The position numbers were made by a program, and so were the translations under genes. Below, in pieces: positions 10,125 through 22,003 of a DNA stretch of 64,000 nucleotides. The stretch covers positions 2,046,001-2,110,000 of the forward strand of contig NZ_CP042429.1 in assembly GCF_007970465.1 (NCBI RefSeq), given 5' to 3'. Origin of the DNA: Corynebacterium nuruki S6-4 (GTDB lineage Bacteria > Actinomycetota > Actinomycetes > Mycobacteriales > Mycobacteriaceae). The notes under the pieces were generated by a model. It was not told the DNA's origin and did no database searches. It saw nothing but the letters and a program-made list of their open reading frames with translations. How positions within the stretch are numbered: the first letter of the stretch is position 1; every line of letters starts with the position of its first letter.

Positions 10125-12664
10125 GATGCTGTGTCCTTACCGTCGGTGAGTGCGTCCTGCAGGTCCGCGGTCGGCAGCTCGGAGAGCTCCCGGGCGCGCG
10201 CGAAACTCTGCCGCATGTACTCCAGCCCGGCGATGACCGCGACGGTCAGCAGGAGCCACAGGCTCACCAGGCCGAAGAACAGCGCCTTCTGGTCGTCGAT
10301 GACCCGGGCGAGCACCCCGAGGACCAGCACGCCGGCCACGCCGACGGCGATGGTGGTGCGCAGCAGCGCCGGATAGTGCTCCCGCACCGGACGCCACTGC
10401 CGGTCGACCTCCTCCCGGTAGCCGTCCCGGTCACGCAGCGCGTGGATGACGTCCGTCAGCCGGTAACTGCTGCCGACGACCTGCACCTCCTCGTTGACGA
10501 TGAGGCCGCCGGCCTTCAGCTGGCCGTTGACCAGGGCCTTGACATGCGACAGGCGGCGGCTGAGCAGGGCGCCGGCCACCACGGCGACCAGCGCCATGCC
10601 CACGAGGATCCCCGTCGCCCGCCACCAGTGGTCGCCGTAGAATCCGCCGATGGTCTCCCGCAGGGCGTCGATACCGTAGGTGAACGGCAGGAACGGCGAG
10701 ATCGCCCGGAAGAAGTCCGGTGTCATCTCGATCGGGTACATGCCGGACGCCCCGGGGATCTGCAGGAAGGCGAGCACCACCGCGATCCCCCGGCCGATAT
10801 GACCGAAGGCGGACACCAGCCCGTAGACGATGCCGAGGTACGCCAGCCCGGTGAGCACCACCGTGCCGACGAAGGCGGCCGGGTTCACCGTCTCCACCCC
10901 GATGAGCAGGTCGCCGATGCCGACGATGAGGCCCTGCCCCACCGCCAGCGCCGCCAGCAGCAGCAACCGGCCCCGGTAGGCCTGGCCGACGGTGAGGCGG
11001 CGGATCCCGGCCGTGTCCACCTCGGTGCGGAAGATGATCATCAGCATGAACGCGCCGATCCACAGCGACAGGTTGGTGAACAGCGCCGCCATCCCCGACC
11101 CGTAGTGGTCGACCGGGTACACCGGGTGACTGTCGACCTCGGCGGGGGTGGAGACGAACCGGGAGACCCCGACCGAATCCAGTGAGGTCACGGTCCCCAG
11201 CACCCCGTCGCGGGACGCCGCGACAAGGGCGAGGACATCGGTCCGCGCCGTGGCCAGACCGTCCGCGATCCCGGAGAATTCGCCGCCGACCCGGTCCAGC
11301 ACCCCGCCGGTGGCGTCGAGCTGGCGGCCGACGCCGTCGAGCAGGCCGACGGACTGGCGGACCAGGGTCTGCTGCGACTGCAGGGAGGCGGCGAATCCGC
11401 CGGCGGTCGAGCTGACCCGGCTGATCGCCGCGTTGAGGGCGGGCAGGGAGTCCCCGACCGAGTCCTTGAGGCCGCGGGCCCGGTCGCGGGTGTCGCCGGT
11501 GGCGCGGGCCAGGGCGTCCGAGGCGCCGTGGACCGCGTCGAGGGAGGCGGAGGCGTCGTCCTGCAGTCCGGACAGCCCGTCGAGCAGCTCCCGGTCGGAG
11601 GCGGTGCGGTCCTCCAGGTCGGAGAGGGCGTCGCGCAGCGGCTGGGCCGCCGCCGGGGGCAGGGACGCGTCACCGAGCAGCTGCCGCAGCTGGCGCACGG
11701 CCCGGTCACCCTGGTCGACGAGGCCGGAGGCCTCCCGCGTCGCCGTCGAAATGCCCGCCCCGGCGCGCTCGAGCTCGCCGGTGACCCCGGCGACGGCGGC
11801 GTCCGCCTGCGCGGTCCCGTCCGCCAGCGCGTCCGTCGTCCCGACGTAGGCGTCGGTGGCCGCGCCGGAGAAGTCGGCGACCTGTTTCTGCACGGTCCCC
11901 ATCACCGACTGCACCTGGCCGAGCGCCGTCGCCGCGTCACCGAGGGTGGTGTCCACCGAGCGCAGGGCGTCCTGCGTCTTCGTGATGGTGGGCCGGGCGT
12001 TGCCGAGGCTGTCGCGGATGCGGGTGAACTCGTCGCGGGCGGCGGACAGGGTGCCGGTGGTCTCGTCGAAGGCGCCCGCCACGCCCTGCCCCGCCCCGGA
12101 GAGGTCGCCCTGGAGGGTGCCGCCGGCGGTGCGCAGCCGGTCGGTGACGACCCGGGCGATCTTCTCCTTGACGACCGAGTTGATGGTCTCGTCGAGGGTG
12201 GTCGCGCCCTGGTCGGTGATCTTCGGGCCGATCGCGCTCTTCTTCTCGTTGACCCGGTAGGTCAGGGTGGGCTGCGAGTAGGTGCCCTGGAACATGCTGA
12301 GGATGTCCGCGGTGAAGTCGGCGGGCACGGTGACCGTGGCGTACACGTCACCACGGCGGATCTGGTCGTCCGCCTCGTCGCGGTCCATGAACCGCCAGTC
12401 GAGCCGGTCGTTGTCGGCCAGCTGGTCCGTGAGCTGACTGCCGACATCGAGTGGTCCGGTGAGGGCGGAGGAGCCGCCCTCGTCCTCGTTGACCACCGCG
12501 ACCCCGATGTGCCCCGTGTTCTCGTAGGGGTCCCAGAACGCCGCGACGTTGAACCAGGAGTACAGGGCAGGGGTGATCATCACCCCGACCACGATCACCC
12601 ACACTTTCGGGGTGCGCCAGAGGCGGGCCAGGTCCCGGATGAATACTCGCCAACTTGCCGTCAC
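10121..12664 (-). CDS. YhgE/Pip domain membrane protein (first of pair)
   Basis: This 847-residue paralogue of the downstream protein starts at a GTG. It shares the order of N-terminal membrane anchor (PALYSWFNVAAFWDPY motif just after it), long helical extracytoplasmic domain, and C-terminal membrane block. Beyond that block it has an extra C-terminal region with two more hydrophobic segments (about residues 755-815). Both genes look intact. The pair is consistent with a membrane complex in the envelope, but a transported substrate cannot be named. Confidence 0.85.
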   Translation of the reverse strand: MTASWRVFIRDLARLWRTPKVWVIVVGVMITPALYSWFNVAAFWDPYENTGHIGVAVVNEDEGGSSALTGPLDVGSQLTDQLADNDRLDWRFMDRDEADDQIRRGDVYATVTVPADFTADILSMFQGTYSQPTLTYRVNEKKSAIGPKITDQGATTLDETINSVVKEKIARVVTDRLRTAGGTLQGDLSGAGQGVAGAFDETTGTLSAARDEFTRIRDSLGNARPTITKTQDALRSVDTTLGDAATALGQVQSVMGTVQKQVADFSGAATDAYVGTTDALADGTAQADAAVAGVTGELERAGAGISTATREASGLVDQGDRAVRQLRQLLGDASLPPAAAQPLRDALSDLEDRTASDRELLDGLSGLQDDASASLDAVHGASDALARATGDTRDRARGLKDSVGDSLPALNAAISRVSSTAGGFAASLQSQQTLVRQSVGLLDGVGRQLDATGGVLDRVGGEFSGIADGLATARTDVLALVAASRDGVLGTVTSLDSVGVSRFVSTPAEVDSHPVYPVDHYGSGMAALFTNLSLWIGAFMLMIIFRTEVDTAGIRRLTVGQAYRGRLLLLAALAVGQGLIVGIGDLLIGVETVNPAAFVGTVVLTGLAYLGIVYGLVSAFGHIGRGIAVVLAFLQIPGASGMYPIEMTPDFFRAISPFLPFTYGIDALRETIGGFYGDHWWRATGILVGMALVAVVAGALLSRRLSHVKALVNGQLKAGGLIVNEEVQVVGSSYRLTDVIHALRDRDGYREEVDRQWRPVREHYPALLRTTIAVGVAGVLVLGVLARVIDDQKALFFGLVSLWLLLTVAVIAGLEYMRQSFARARELSELPTADLQDALTDGKDTAS

Positions 12665-12712
12665 CCCGGTGACGCTAGCAGGACGCGGCCTCCGGCCGCA
12701 CCGTGGAGACAG

Positions 12713-15244
<2,532 letters not shown>

Positions 15245-15269
15245 TGGTCCTCCTTCGCCCCACCACGAT

Positions 15270-15286
15270 ATACCCCTCCGGGGTAT
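15270..15286 (-). promoter_or_regulatory. CsoR-type copper operator upstream of the P-type ATPase
   Basis: ATACCCCTCCGGGGTAT is a perfect 7-bp inverted repeat with a 3-bp spacer, matching the TACCCC-n-GGGGTA pattern of copper-sensing CsoR boxes. It lies between the ATPase start (15244) and the CGNR gene. Copper would release the repressor and induce the exporter. Confidence 0.75.
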
Positions 15287-15364
15287 GTTGCGAGGGTGTG
15301 TCGCGGGCCCGGCGCCGTACCGTCAGACGTCGTCCACGGTACGTCCGTCGGCGCCGTGACGCTT

Positions 15365-15865
15365 TTACCGCTGATCCCTGACACGGCGGTTGTGTGCGCG
15401 CGCTTTCATCCGGTTTCCGCAGGTGGCCATGGAGCACCACTTCGCGGTACCCGGTCGGCTGTGGTCGATGAGGAAGAGGTTGCACTCGGTGTTGGCGCAG
15501 GGGCGCAGGCGTCCGGGCAGGTCGTGCAGTACCTGTGACCAGGCCAGGACCGTGCGGGCGGCGAGCCGTCCGTCGGCCGGGGCCTCGAGCTCCCAGTGGA
15601 TGCCCTCGTGCGTGAACCCGGGCACCAGGGCGACGTCCCCGACGGCCGCGGCGAGCCGTTCAGCGGCGGCATCGTTCCCGCGGGCGATGTCCTGGACCGC
15701 GTCGCGCGTCCGGCGCAGCTGTGCGAGCTCCGCCGCGGACCCGGTCCCGCCGAACCGTTCCGCCAGCTCGCGACCCGCCGCGCCGTCGAGCTGCTCGGTG
15801 ACGACGCCGTCGACCACCGGCGCACTGTTCAGTACCGCCAACAGCAGGTCCTCGTCCCTGACCAT
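15365..15865 (-). CDS. CGNR zinc-finger (ABATE domain) putative transcriptional regulator
   Basis: The protein has 166 residues from the ATG at 15865; the frame is open further upstream, but that extension is low-complexity. The N-terminal helical part (about 1-110) resembles the stress-associated ABATE domain. The C-terminus is a CGNR finger: CANTECNLFL, then WCSMATCGNRMKARAHNRR. These proteins are thought to bind DNA and act as regulators in actinobacteria. It is divergent from the interrupted alpha/beta hydrolase at 15988, so it is a plausible regulator of it. Confidence 0.85.
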   Translation of the reverse strand: MVRDEDLLLAVLNSAPVVDGVVTEQLDGAAGRELAERFGGTGSAAELAQLRRTRDAVQDIARGNDAAAERLAAAVGDVALVPGFTHEGIHWELEAPADGRLAARTVLAWSQVLHDLPGRLRPCANTECNLFLIDHSRPGTAKWCSMATCGNRMKARAHNRRVRDQR

Positions 15866-16173
15866 CGACTGCTCCTTCTTTTTCTCCGGTGTGCACTTCT
15901 CCCGGGCCCCGGGGCAGGACCCTCGCGCTTTCCGGTTCCCCATGTTAGCGTACGGATAACCAGTTAACTCGATGTAAGGGGTTACTCATGCCTGCCGTCC
16001 ACCACCGCACCGTCACCCTCGACGGACTGGACGTCTTCTACCGGGAGGCCGGCCCGCAGGACGCACCCGTGATCCTGCTGCTCCACGGCTTCCCCACCAG
16101 CTCCCACATGTTCCGCCACTGGAAGGTGTCAAGTTTTGAGGACAATCAAGACGCATGAATCGTGTTGTGGAGG

Positions 16174-17115
16174 TCAGGCCGCCAGGTCAGCGGACTGTGA
16201 CTGTTCAGGCTCAGGCGACCACCGGGCTTTGAACTCACCCATCACCACCGCCGGGATGCGGTAGCCGATCGCCGAATGCCGACGTCGGCGGTTGTAGTCC
16301 ACCTCAATGTACTCGGCGACAGCGACCCTGGCCCGGGCCCTGGTGGTAAACGACTGCTGGTGGAACATCTCCTTTTTCAACGAGGCGAAGAAGGACTCGG
16401 CGACCGCATTGTCCCAGCACACCCCGGTCCGTCCGACAGACAACCGGACATCCAACAACCGGGCGGTGGTCGCGAACTCCTCAGAGGTGTACTGGGATCC
16501 TCGGTCGGAGTGGAAGATCGCGTTACCGGCGACGTAACCGGCCGTGTGCGCCATGACCAGGGCCTGGCTGATCAGTGGGGTGCGCATATGGGATGCGGTG
16601 GCCCAGCCGACGACCATCCTCGTGGTCAGGTCAATGACCGTGGCCAGGTACAGCCAGCCCTCCCCGGTCTTCAGATACGTGATGTCGCCGACAAGGGTGG
16701 ACGTGGCAAGAGGCGGGGCGAACCGGCGACGGACACGGTCGGGCCGGGCGTCGGCATCATCGGCGGGGATGGTGGTCCGCTTGGTGGCCCTGGGCTGAAC
16801 ACCGGCGATACCGAGGGTGTTCATGATCTTCCGGATTAACCACAGCGACACCTGCTCGCCGTCGTGTTCAACCAGGTCGGCCTGGATCCGTCGGGCACCG
16901 TGACGCCCCTTGGACCTGTCCCAGTGCAACCAGATCCGGTCGGCGAGCCAGGCCCTGCGTGCTGCCCGTGATCCGGGGACGGGATCGTCGCCGAAGGCTG
17001 CCCGGTGGGCCTTGAACGTGTAGTAGCCGGTGCGGGACACGCCGAGCAGGCGTGCCATGAGGGTGACGGTGAACAGGCCTTCTTCGCGGAACATGAGCCG
17101 GTACTTGTCGGTCAC
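16174..17115 (-). CDS. IS3-family transposase OrfB (copy 1)
   Basis: This is the catalytic rve-type integrase domain with the DDE triad: the first Asp in VGDITYL, the second in HSDRGSQYTS, and the Glu in DNAVAESFFASLKKE. A possible GTG start at 17115 overlaps the orfA stop (GTGA). The frame is also open upstream and lies -1 relative to orfA. An A6G run at 17144-17150 inside orfA is a candidate programmed slip site that would make the OrfAB fusion transposase. The ORF is intact. Confidence 0.93.
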   Translation of the reverse strand: MTDKYRLMFREEGLFTVTLMARLLGVSRTGYYTFKAHRAAFGDDPVPGSRAARRAWLADRIWLHWDRSKGRHGARRIQADLVEHDGEQVSLWLIRKIMNTLGIAGVQPRATKRTTIPADDADARPDRVRRRFAPPLATSTLVGDITYLKTGEGWLYLATVIDLTTRMVVGWATASHMRTPLISQALVMAHTAGYVAGNAIFHSDRGSQYTSEEFATTARLLDVRLSVGRTGVCWDNAVAESFFASLKKEMFHQQSFTTRARARVAVAEYIEVDYNRRRRHSAIGYRIPAVVMGEFKARWSPEPEQSQSADLAA

Positions 17116-17435
17116 CGGGTGTCCCGGGCGAAGAAGGCCGCCGCTTTTTTCAGAAAGGCGTTCTCCGCTTCCAGTTCGGCGACCCGTCGGGCGAGTTGGT
17201 CGGGGTCGGTGCTGGTCGGGTCGGCGGGTTTGTTGTGGCTGCCGCGGCCGGTACCGACTGTGTCGGTGGCTGCGGCGACCCAGCGGCCGAGGGTCGAGGG
17301 TGAGACCTGGAGGTCTTCGGCGACCTGGGCGCGGGACTTGCCGAGCTCGGTGACCATGGCCACGGCGTCGGCTTTGAACTCTGCGGTGTAGTGGGGTCTC
17401 GGTCCCCGGTGTGGTCGGGGGTTGGGTGTAGACAT
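17112..17435 (-). CDS. IS3-family transposase OrfA (copy 1)
   Basis: This 107-residue helix-turn-helix protein of the IS3 orfA type binds the element ends. It begins with an Arg/Pro-rich leader, then YTAEFKADAVAM and a recognition helix around LQVSPSTLGRWV. It ends with the leucine-zipper-like ELEAENAFLKKAAAFF, where the slippery A6G lies. The sequence is identical in the other two copies. Confidence 0.92.
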   Translation of the reverse strand: MSTPNPRPHRGPRPHYTAEFKADAVAMVTELGKSRAQVAEDLQVSPSTLGRWVAAATDTVGTGRGSHNKPADPTSTDPDQLARRVAELEAENAFLKKAAAFFARDTR

Positions 17436-18288
17436 GTGCGGGATCCTTTCGGGTGGGTCTCACTGTCTACTCAAAGCATGACACTCCACACCTCATCCCG
17501 GCGCTCGCCGACCGGTACCACGTGATCGCACCCGACCACATCGGCTACGGCCGCTCCGCCGCACCGTCGGCGGATGAGTTCGGGTACACCTTCGACAACC
17601 TCGCCGCGGTGACACGGTCACTGCTGTCGCACCTCGGTATCGACCGCTACACGATGTACGTGCAGGACTACGGTGCGCCGGTCGGCTGGCGCCTCGCACT
17701 CGCCGACCCGCACGCTGTCCGGGGTGTGATCAGCCAGAACGGCAACGCCTACGAGGAAGGGTTCGTGCCCGACTTCTGGGATCCGGTCTGGGCCTACGCC
17801 GCGGATCCCGACGCCGGGAATGAGGCGGCCATGCGTGCCGCACTGGGCCGGGACGCCGTGCAGTGGCAGTACCTCCACGGAGTTCCGGATCCCGGGCTGG
17901 TCGACCCGGACGCCTGGGAGCATGATCTCGCGCTGCTCGGGCGTCCGGGTGTGGACCGGGCGCAGCTCGCACTCTTCGCCGACTATCCGACCAACCGCGC
18001 GCTCTACCCCGCCGTGCACTCCTGGCTCCGTGAGAGTGGCGTCCCGGTGCTGGCCGTCTGGGGTCGCAACGACCGCATCTTCGGTCCGGACGGGGCACGT
18101 GCCTTCCGGCAGGATGCGCCGGATGCCCGCATCGAACTGCTGGACGGCGGCCACTTCCTCCTGGAATCCCACCTCGACGAGGTCACCGGGATCATCCGGG
18201 ACTGGCTGGACACCGTAAGAATCCGCCGGTACCCGGGTACAACCACGGGGCCGTCGGGTGGCAGCGCGCGGAGAACGCACTGACCGCC

Positions 18289-18669
18289 GTGGCCGTCGTC
18301 CTCGTCATGATCGCCCGGGGGCAGCCGTGGTGGGTACTGCCCGCCGCCTTCCTCGCCTTCGACATCTCCGCCCTGGGATATCTGGTCAACTGGCGGGTCG
18401 GGGCGCTGTGCTACAACCTGGTGCACAACTACGCTGCGCCCGCTGTGTTACTGGCCGGGTGGGCGGCACTGCAGCTCAGCCAGGTGCCTGCTGACTGGCC
18501 GGCGATGCTGGCGGCCTGCTGGGGCTTCCACGTCGCCGTCGACCGGGCCCTGGGGTTCGGCCTGAAGATCAGCCCGTTCGACCACACCCACCTGGGGATC
18601 ATCGGGGCGTCCCGGGGTCCGGAGGCGGACTGGTCGGCGCGGGACGCCCCTCCACCGCATCGTCGGTGA
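18289..18669 (+). CDS. DUF4260-like small integral membrane protein
   Basis: The frame encodes about 126 residues with three to four hydrophobic helices and the motifs FDISALGYL, YNLVHNY and GLKISPFDHTHLG that characterise DUF4260 proteins of unknown function. The only usable start in frame is the GTG at 18289, but family-like sequence (WQRAENAL) continues upstream across the hydrolase stop. The true N-terminus has probably been lost or shifted by a small deletion at the junction, so the protein may be truncated. Confidence 0.6.
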   Translation: MAVVLVMIARGQPWWVLPAAFLAFDISALGYLVNWRVGALCYNLVHNYAAPAVLLAGWAALQLSQVPADWPAMLAACWGFHVAVDRALGFGLKISPFDHTHLGIIGASRGPEADWSARDAPPPHRR

Positions 18670-18760
18670 GCCCCGGATCGGTGAGCGCCGGCAGGGACAA
18701 CGCTGCCACGGCGGCGATCGCCGCCACGTCCGGGCGTCCGACAGAGGACCGGTCCACCGG

Positions 18761-19060
18761 CTACCGACGCTTCGTGACCAGGCCCACGATCCACAGCAGG
18801 ATGACCGCGCCGAGCAGACACGTCAGGAAGCTGAAGATCCATCCGCCGCCGGCGACGTCCACACCGAACAGGGTGAGCAGCCAGCCGCCCAGGAATCCAC
18901 CGAGGACGCCGACGACGATGTTGAGCAGCAGTCCCATCTGGTTGTCGCGTTTCATGATCTTCGAGCCGATCCACCCGGCTAGACCACCGATCACGATCCA
19001 TCCGATGAAGCCGAGTGCAGGTGCGGAGCCTGCGGCGAGGATCAGGGTATCGGAATCCAT
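18761..19060 (-). CDS. GlsB/YeaQ/YmgE family stress-response membrane protein
   Basis: This 99-residue protein has three hydrophobic, glycine-rich helices with the family pattern GFIGWIVIGGLAGWIGSKIM, then LLLNIVVGVLGGFLGGWL. Members of this transglycosylase-associated family are small inner-membrane proteins induced by general stress; the biochemical activity is unproven. It ends with a basic KRR and is transcribed alone. Confidence 0.88.
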   Translation of the reverse strand: MDSDTLILAAGSAPALGFIGWIVIGGLAGWIGSKIMKRDNQMGLLLNIVVGVLGGFLGGWLLTLFGVDVAGGGWIFSFLTCLLGAVILLWIVGLVTKRR

Positions 19061-19190
19061 TGTCTTCTCTTCTCCCGTAACGTCAGAAATGTGTGCAGGT
19101 CAGCACGGTGCGGCGGACCACTCCTGACGCTACGGGGAGCCCCGTACCCTCCACCACACCCCTGAGGGTGGCCTGCCGTGGGTGCGGGAG

Positions 19191-19856
19191 TTACCCCGCG
19201 CCGTGCTCGATCCCCCACCGGACCGCCTGGGCGCGGCGCTCCACACCCATTTTCCGGTAGGCGGACCGGATGTACGACTTCAGCGTGTTGATCGAGATGT
19301 AGGACATGCGGGCGATCTCCTCATTGGTGAACCCCCGGGTGATCAGGGCGATCACCTCGGCCTCACGGGCGGTGAGCCCGGCGTCCTGCCCGGGCCACGC
19401 ACCGACGGCGGGTGCGGCGGACGCGGCGGCATCCCTGGCGCTCAGCGGCAGGCCGTTCCTGCCGGAGACCAGGACGTCACCCCGCCCGACCGCCTCGAGA
19501 CACTCCACCAGTTCGCGGGCGCCCACCGACTTGTCGAGATAACCGTGGCACCCCTTGCGCAGCGAGGCGGCCACCAGCTCCTCCTGCATGTTCCAGGTGT
19601 AGACCACGACCCTGCCGGAGGTCGGGTCGTCGATCACCCCGTCGATCTCCTCACCGTCGGCCTGCGTCAGCCCGAACGTGTCGTACAGCGTGACATCGAC
19701 GGGTGCCCCACCGTTCTCCCCGACCTTCGTCGAGACAATGTCGATCCGGTCCGAGTAGGGGGCGAGCATGGCTTCAAGTCCGGCGACGACGACCTCGAAG
19801 TCGTTGCGCAGTCGGACACGCAGGGGCACAGACGGTGTAGCTGACACCCGGGTCAC
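19191..19856 (-). CDS. NarL/LuxR-type response regulator
   Basis: The protein has about 221 residues from a GTG at 19856; the frame is open upstream, but that extension is basic low-complexity sequence. It has a receiver-like N-terminal domain with the probable phosphoacceptor Asp in LYDTFG and the YLDKS segment. The C-terminal LuxR helix-turn-helix (LTAREAEVIALITRGFTNEEIARMS...) would bind DNA. No sensor kinase lies nearby, so the input is unknown. Confidence 0.82.
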   Translation of the reverse strand: MTRVSATPSVPLRVRLRNDFEVVVAGLEAMLAPYSDRIDIVSTKVGENGGAPVDVTLYDTFGLTQADGEEIDGVIDDPTSGRVVVYTWNMQEELVAASLRKGCHGYLDKSVGARELVECLEAVGRGDVLVSGRNGLPLSARDAAASAAPAVGAWPGQDAGLTAREAEVIALITRGFTNEEIARMSYISINTLKSYIRSAYRKMGVERRAQAVRWGIEHGAG

Positions 19857-20411
19857 TCTATAGGTTCCCCGGTCGGTGGTGCGGGCCCGCCGGCCGCGTC
19901 CCCACCGGTACCTGCGGCCCCGTCCCTGCCTGCGCTCCCACTGCGGCTCCTCCGACACAGCTTTTGCACCGACATTCCCCCACTTTCGTGGCACTTGAGT
20001 TTCGCGGTTTCTCCGGTAAAACGAACATGAACCCCGTGCGGCGCGCCTTCACTACCACCCCCACCACTAACAGGAAACATCAGCGGGGAAAACCAACTCC
20101 GATCAAAAAGTGGCTCCCTGCCGATTCATGTCCACCCGACGCAACACGACAGCAGCAACGCGATTTTTGGGAAAAGCGTTGCGTAGCACTGGTCACCGTG
20201 TCCGCAACGGTGAGCAACCCAGTGGTCCTCGGGTCATCTGCACCGACAAAACACCCACCTACGCTGCAGCGATCCAGGAACTGATCGACGAGCATAAGCT
20301 GTCGAGGACAGTAGTTCACCGGCAGGTGAAACACCTTGGGCAATGTGATCGAGGGGGTGGAAGGTGTCAAGTTTTGAGGACAATCAAGACGCATGAATCG
20401 TGTTGTGGAGG

Positions 20412-21353
20412 TCAGGCCGCCAGGTCAGCGGACTGTGACTGTTCAGGCTCAGGCGACCACCGGGCTTTGAACTCACCCATCACCACCGCCGGGATGCGGT
20501 AGCCGATCGCCGAATGCCGACGTCGGCGGTTGTAGTCCACCTCAATGTACTCGGCGACAGCGACCCTGGCCCGGGCCCTGGTGGTAAACGACTGCTGGTG
20601 GAACATCTCCTTTTTCAACGAGGCGAAGAAGGACTCGGCGACCGCATTGTCCCAGCACACCCCGGTCCGTCCGACAGACAACCGGACATCCAACAACCGG
20701 GCGGTGGTCGCGAACTCCTCAGAGGTGTACTGGGATCCTCGGTCGGAGTGGAAGATCGCGTTACCGGCGACGTAACCGGCCGTGTGCGCCATGACCAGGG
20801 CCTGGCTGATCAGTGGGGTGCGCATATGGGATGCGGTGGCCCAGCCGACGACCATCCTCGTGGTCAGGTCAATGACCGTGGCCAGGTACAGCCAGCCCTC
20901 CCCGGTCTTCAGATACGTGATGTCGCCGACAAGGGTGGACGTGGCAAGAGGCGGGGCGAACCGGCGACGGACACGGTCGGGCCGGGCGTCGGCATCATCG
21001 GCGGGGATGGTGGTCCGCTTGGTGGCCCTGGGCTGAACACCGGCGATACCGAGGGTGTTCATGATCTTCCGGATTAACCACAGCGACACCTGCTCGCCGT
21101 CGTGTTCAACCAGGTCGGCCTGGATCCGTCGGGCACCGTGACGCCCCTTGGACCTGTCCCAGTGCAACCAGATCCGGTCGGCGAGCCAGGCCCTGCGTGC
21201 TGCCCGTGATCCGGGGACGGGATCGTCGCCGAAGGCTGCCCGGTGGGCCTTGAACGTGTAGTAGCCGGTGCGGGACACGCCGAGCAGGCGTGCCATGAGG
21301 GTGACGGTGAACAGGCCTTCTTCGCGGAACATGAGCCGGTACTTGTCGGTCAC
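20412..21353 (-). CDS. IS3-family transposase OrfB (copy 2)
   Basis: The translation is identical to OrfB of copy 1, with an intact DDE domain. It overlaps the orfA stop by the same GTGA arrangement, with the A6G slip site at 21382-21388. Confidence 0.93.
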   Translation of the reverse strand: MTDKYRLMFREEGLFTVTLMARLLGVSRTGYYTFKAHRAAFGDDPVPGSRAARRAWLADRIWLHWDRSKGRHGARRIQADLVEHDGEQVSLWLIRKIMNTLGIAGVQPRATKRTTIPADDADARPDRVRRRFAPPLATSTLVGDITYLKTGEGWLYLATVIDLTTRMVVGWATASHMRTPLISQALVMAHTAGYVAGNAIFHSDRGSQYTSEEFATTARLLDVRLSVGRTGVCWDNAVAESFFASLKKEMFHQQSFTTRARARVAVAEYIEVDYNRRRRHSAIGYRIPAVVMGEFKARWSPEPEQSQSADLAA

Positions 21354-21673
21354 CGGGTGTCCCGGGCGAAGAAGGCCGCCGCTTTTTTCAGAAAGGCGTT
21401 CTCCGCTTCCAGTTCGGCGACCCGTCGGGCGAGTTGGTCGGGGTCGGTGCTGGTCGGGTCGGCGGGTTTGTTGTGGCTGCCGCGGCCGGTACCGACTGTG
21501 TCGGTGGCTGCGGCGACCCAGCGGCCGAGGGTCGAGGGTGAGACCTGGAGGTCTTCGGCGACCTGGGCGCGGGACTTGCCGAGCTCGGTGACCATGGCCA
21601 CGGCGTCGGCTTTGAACTCTGCGGTGTAGTGGGGTCTCGGTCCCCGGTGTGGTCGGGGGTTGGGTGTAGACAT
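21350..21673 (-). CDS. IS3-family transposase OrfA (copy 2)
   Basis: This 107-residue helix-turn-helix protein is identical to OrfA of copy 1. It probably makes the OrfAB fusion by -1 frameshifting. Confidence 0.92.
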   Translation of the reverse strand: MSTPNPRPHRGPRPHYTAEFKADAVAMVTELGKSRAQVAEDLQVSPSTLGRWVAAATDTVGTGRGSHNKPADPTSTDPDQLARRVAELEAENAFLKKAAAFFARDTR

Positions 21674-21980
21674 GTGCGGGATCCTTTCGGGTGGGTCTCA
21701 CTGTCTACTCAAAGCATGACACTCCAGGGATCACGGCCGGCTCAAGCGGATCCTGGGTCCCAAAGGTGGCGGGTTCAAGAATCCGGTGTCGGCGTACAGG
21801 ACACTGCAGGGTATGGAGGCGGTGCACGCGCTACGCAAAGGCCAGGGCAGGGTGTTCGCCTTCGGGTGTCTGAACCCGGATGCGGTGATCGTCGCCAAGG
21901 CCTTCACAGGCGCCTGAGAGATCAGGGCTACAGGGTTGTGGACCGCCTTGTCGATCAGCGTCCGGGCACCGCCCGCTCCA

Positions 21981-21997
21981 CTTTGCAACAGCACCTC
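21981..21997. repeat. IS6-family terminal inverted repeat remnant
   Basis: CTTTGCAACAGCACC resembles the reverse complement of the GGCTCTGTTGCAAAG end shared by IS6-family elements. It lies 64 bp after the IS6 transposase stop, where the right end is expected. The same sequence recurs at 29212. Confidence 0.6.
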
Positions 21998-22003
21998 CCG
22001 CAT

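Larger units (their letters stand above)
16120..17488 (-). mobile_element. IS3-family insertion sequence, copy 1 (1,369 bp)
   Basis: The element is delimited by imperfect inverted ends (TGGAAGGTGTCAAGTTTTGAG and, reading inwards from the right, TGGAGTGTCATGCTTTGAG). It is flanked by a 3-bp target duplication, CAC. It carries orfA and orfB on the minus strand. The same 1,369-bp sequence occurs at 20358-21726 and 31375-32743 in the same orientation. Confidence 0.95.
15988..18283 (+). pseudogene. Alpha/beta hydrolase (epoxide hydrolase/haloalkane dehalogenase-like) split by IS3-family insertion
   Basis: The 5' part (15988-16119) encodes the start through the oxyanion motif LHGFPTS and MFRH. The 3' part (17492-18283) resumes at LIPALADRYHVIAPDHIGYG and runs to the stop. 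The 1,369-bp insertion lies between them, with CAC duplicated on both sides. Removing the element and one CAC rejoins both parts in frame to about 307 residues, a normal family length. The nucleophile is in VQDYGAP (Asp) and the His in GGHF near the C-terminus, as in dehalogenase/epoxide hydrolase-like enzymes. The extreme C-terminal tail after WLDTV looks unlike the family and runs into the next gene. Confidence 0.88.
20358..21726 (-). mobile_element. IS3-family insertion sequence, copy 2 (1,369 bp)
   Basis: This copy has the same length, ends and orientation as copy 1, and is flanked on both sides by GGG as the 3-bp target duplication. It is nested in the IS6-family relic. Confidence 0.95.
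20103..21917 (+). pseudogene. IS6-family transposase relic, frameshifted and interrupted by IS3 copy 2
   Basis: From about 20103 the frame reads STRRNTTAATRFLGKALR, then VICTDKTPTYAAAI and VVHRQVKHL, the C-terminal half of an IS6 transposase. A one-base slip near 20335-20345 changes frame before NVIE. The 1,369-bp element then interrupts after GGG (target duplication). The rest (21730-21917) continues DHGRLKRILGPKGG to a stop. The N-terminal half is missing, so the gene was dead before or independent of the IS3 insertion. Confidence 0.8.

Noticed and set aside
7986..12664. Long helical proteins considered as phage tape-measure proteins
   Set aside because: Both have the N-terminal anchor and C-terminal ABC-2-like membrane block of YhgE/Pip proteins, and no phage genes are nearby.
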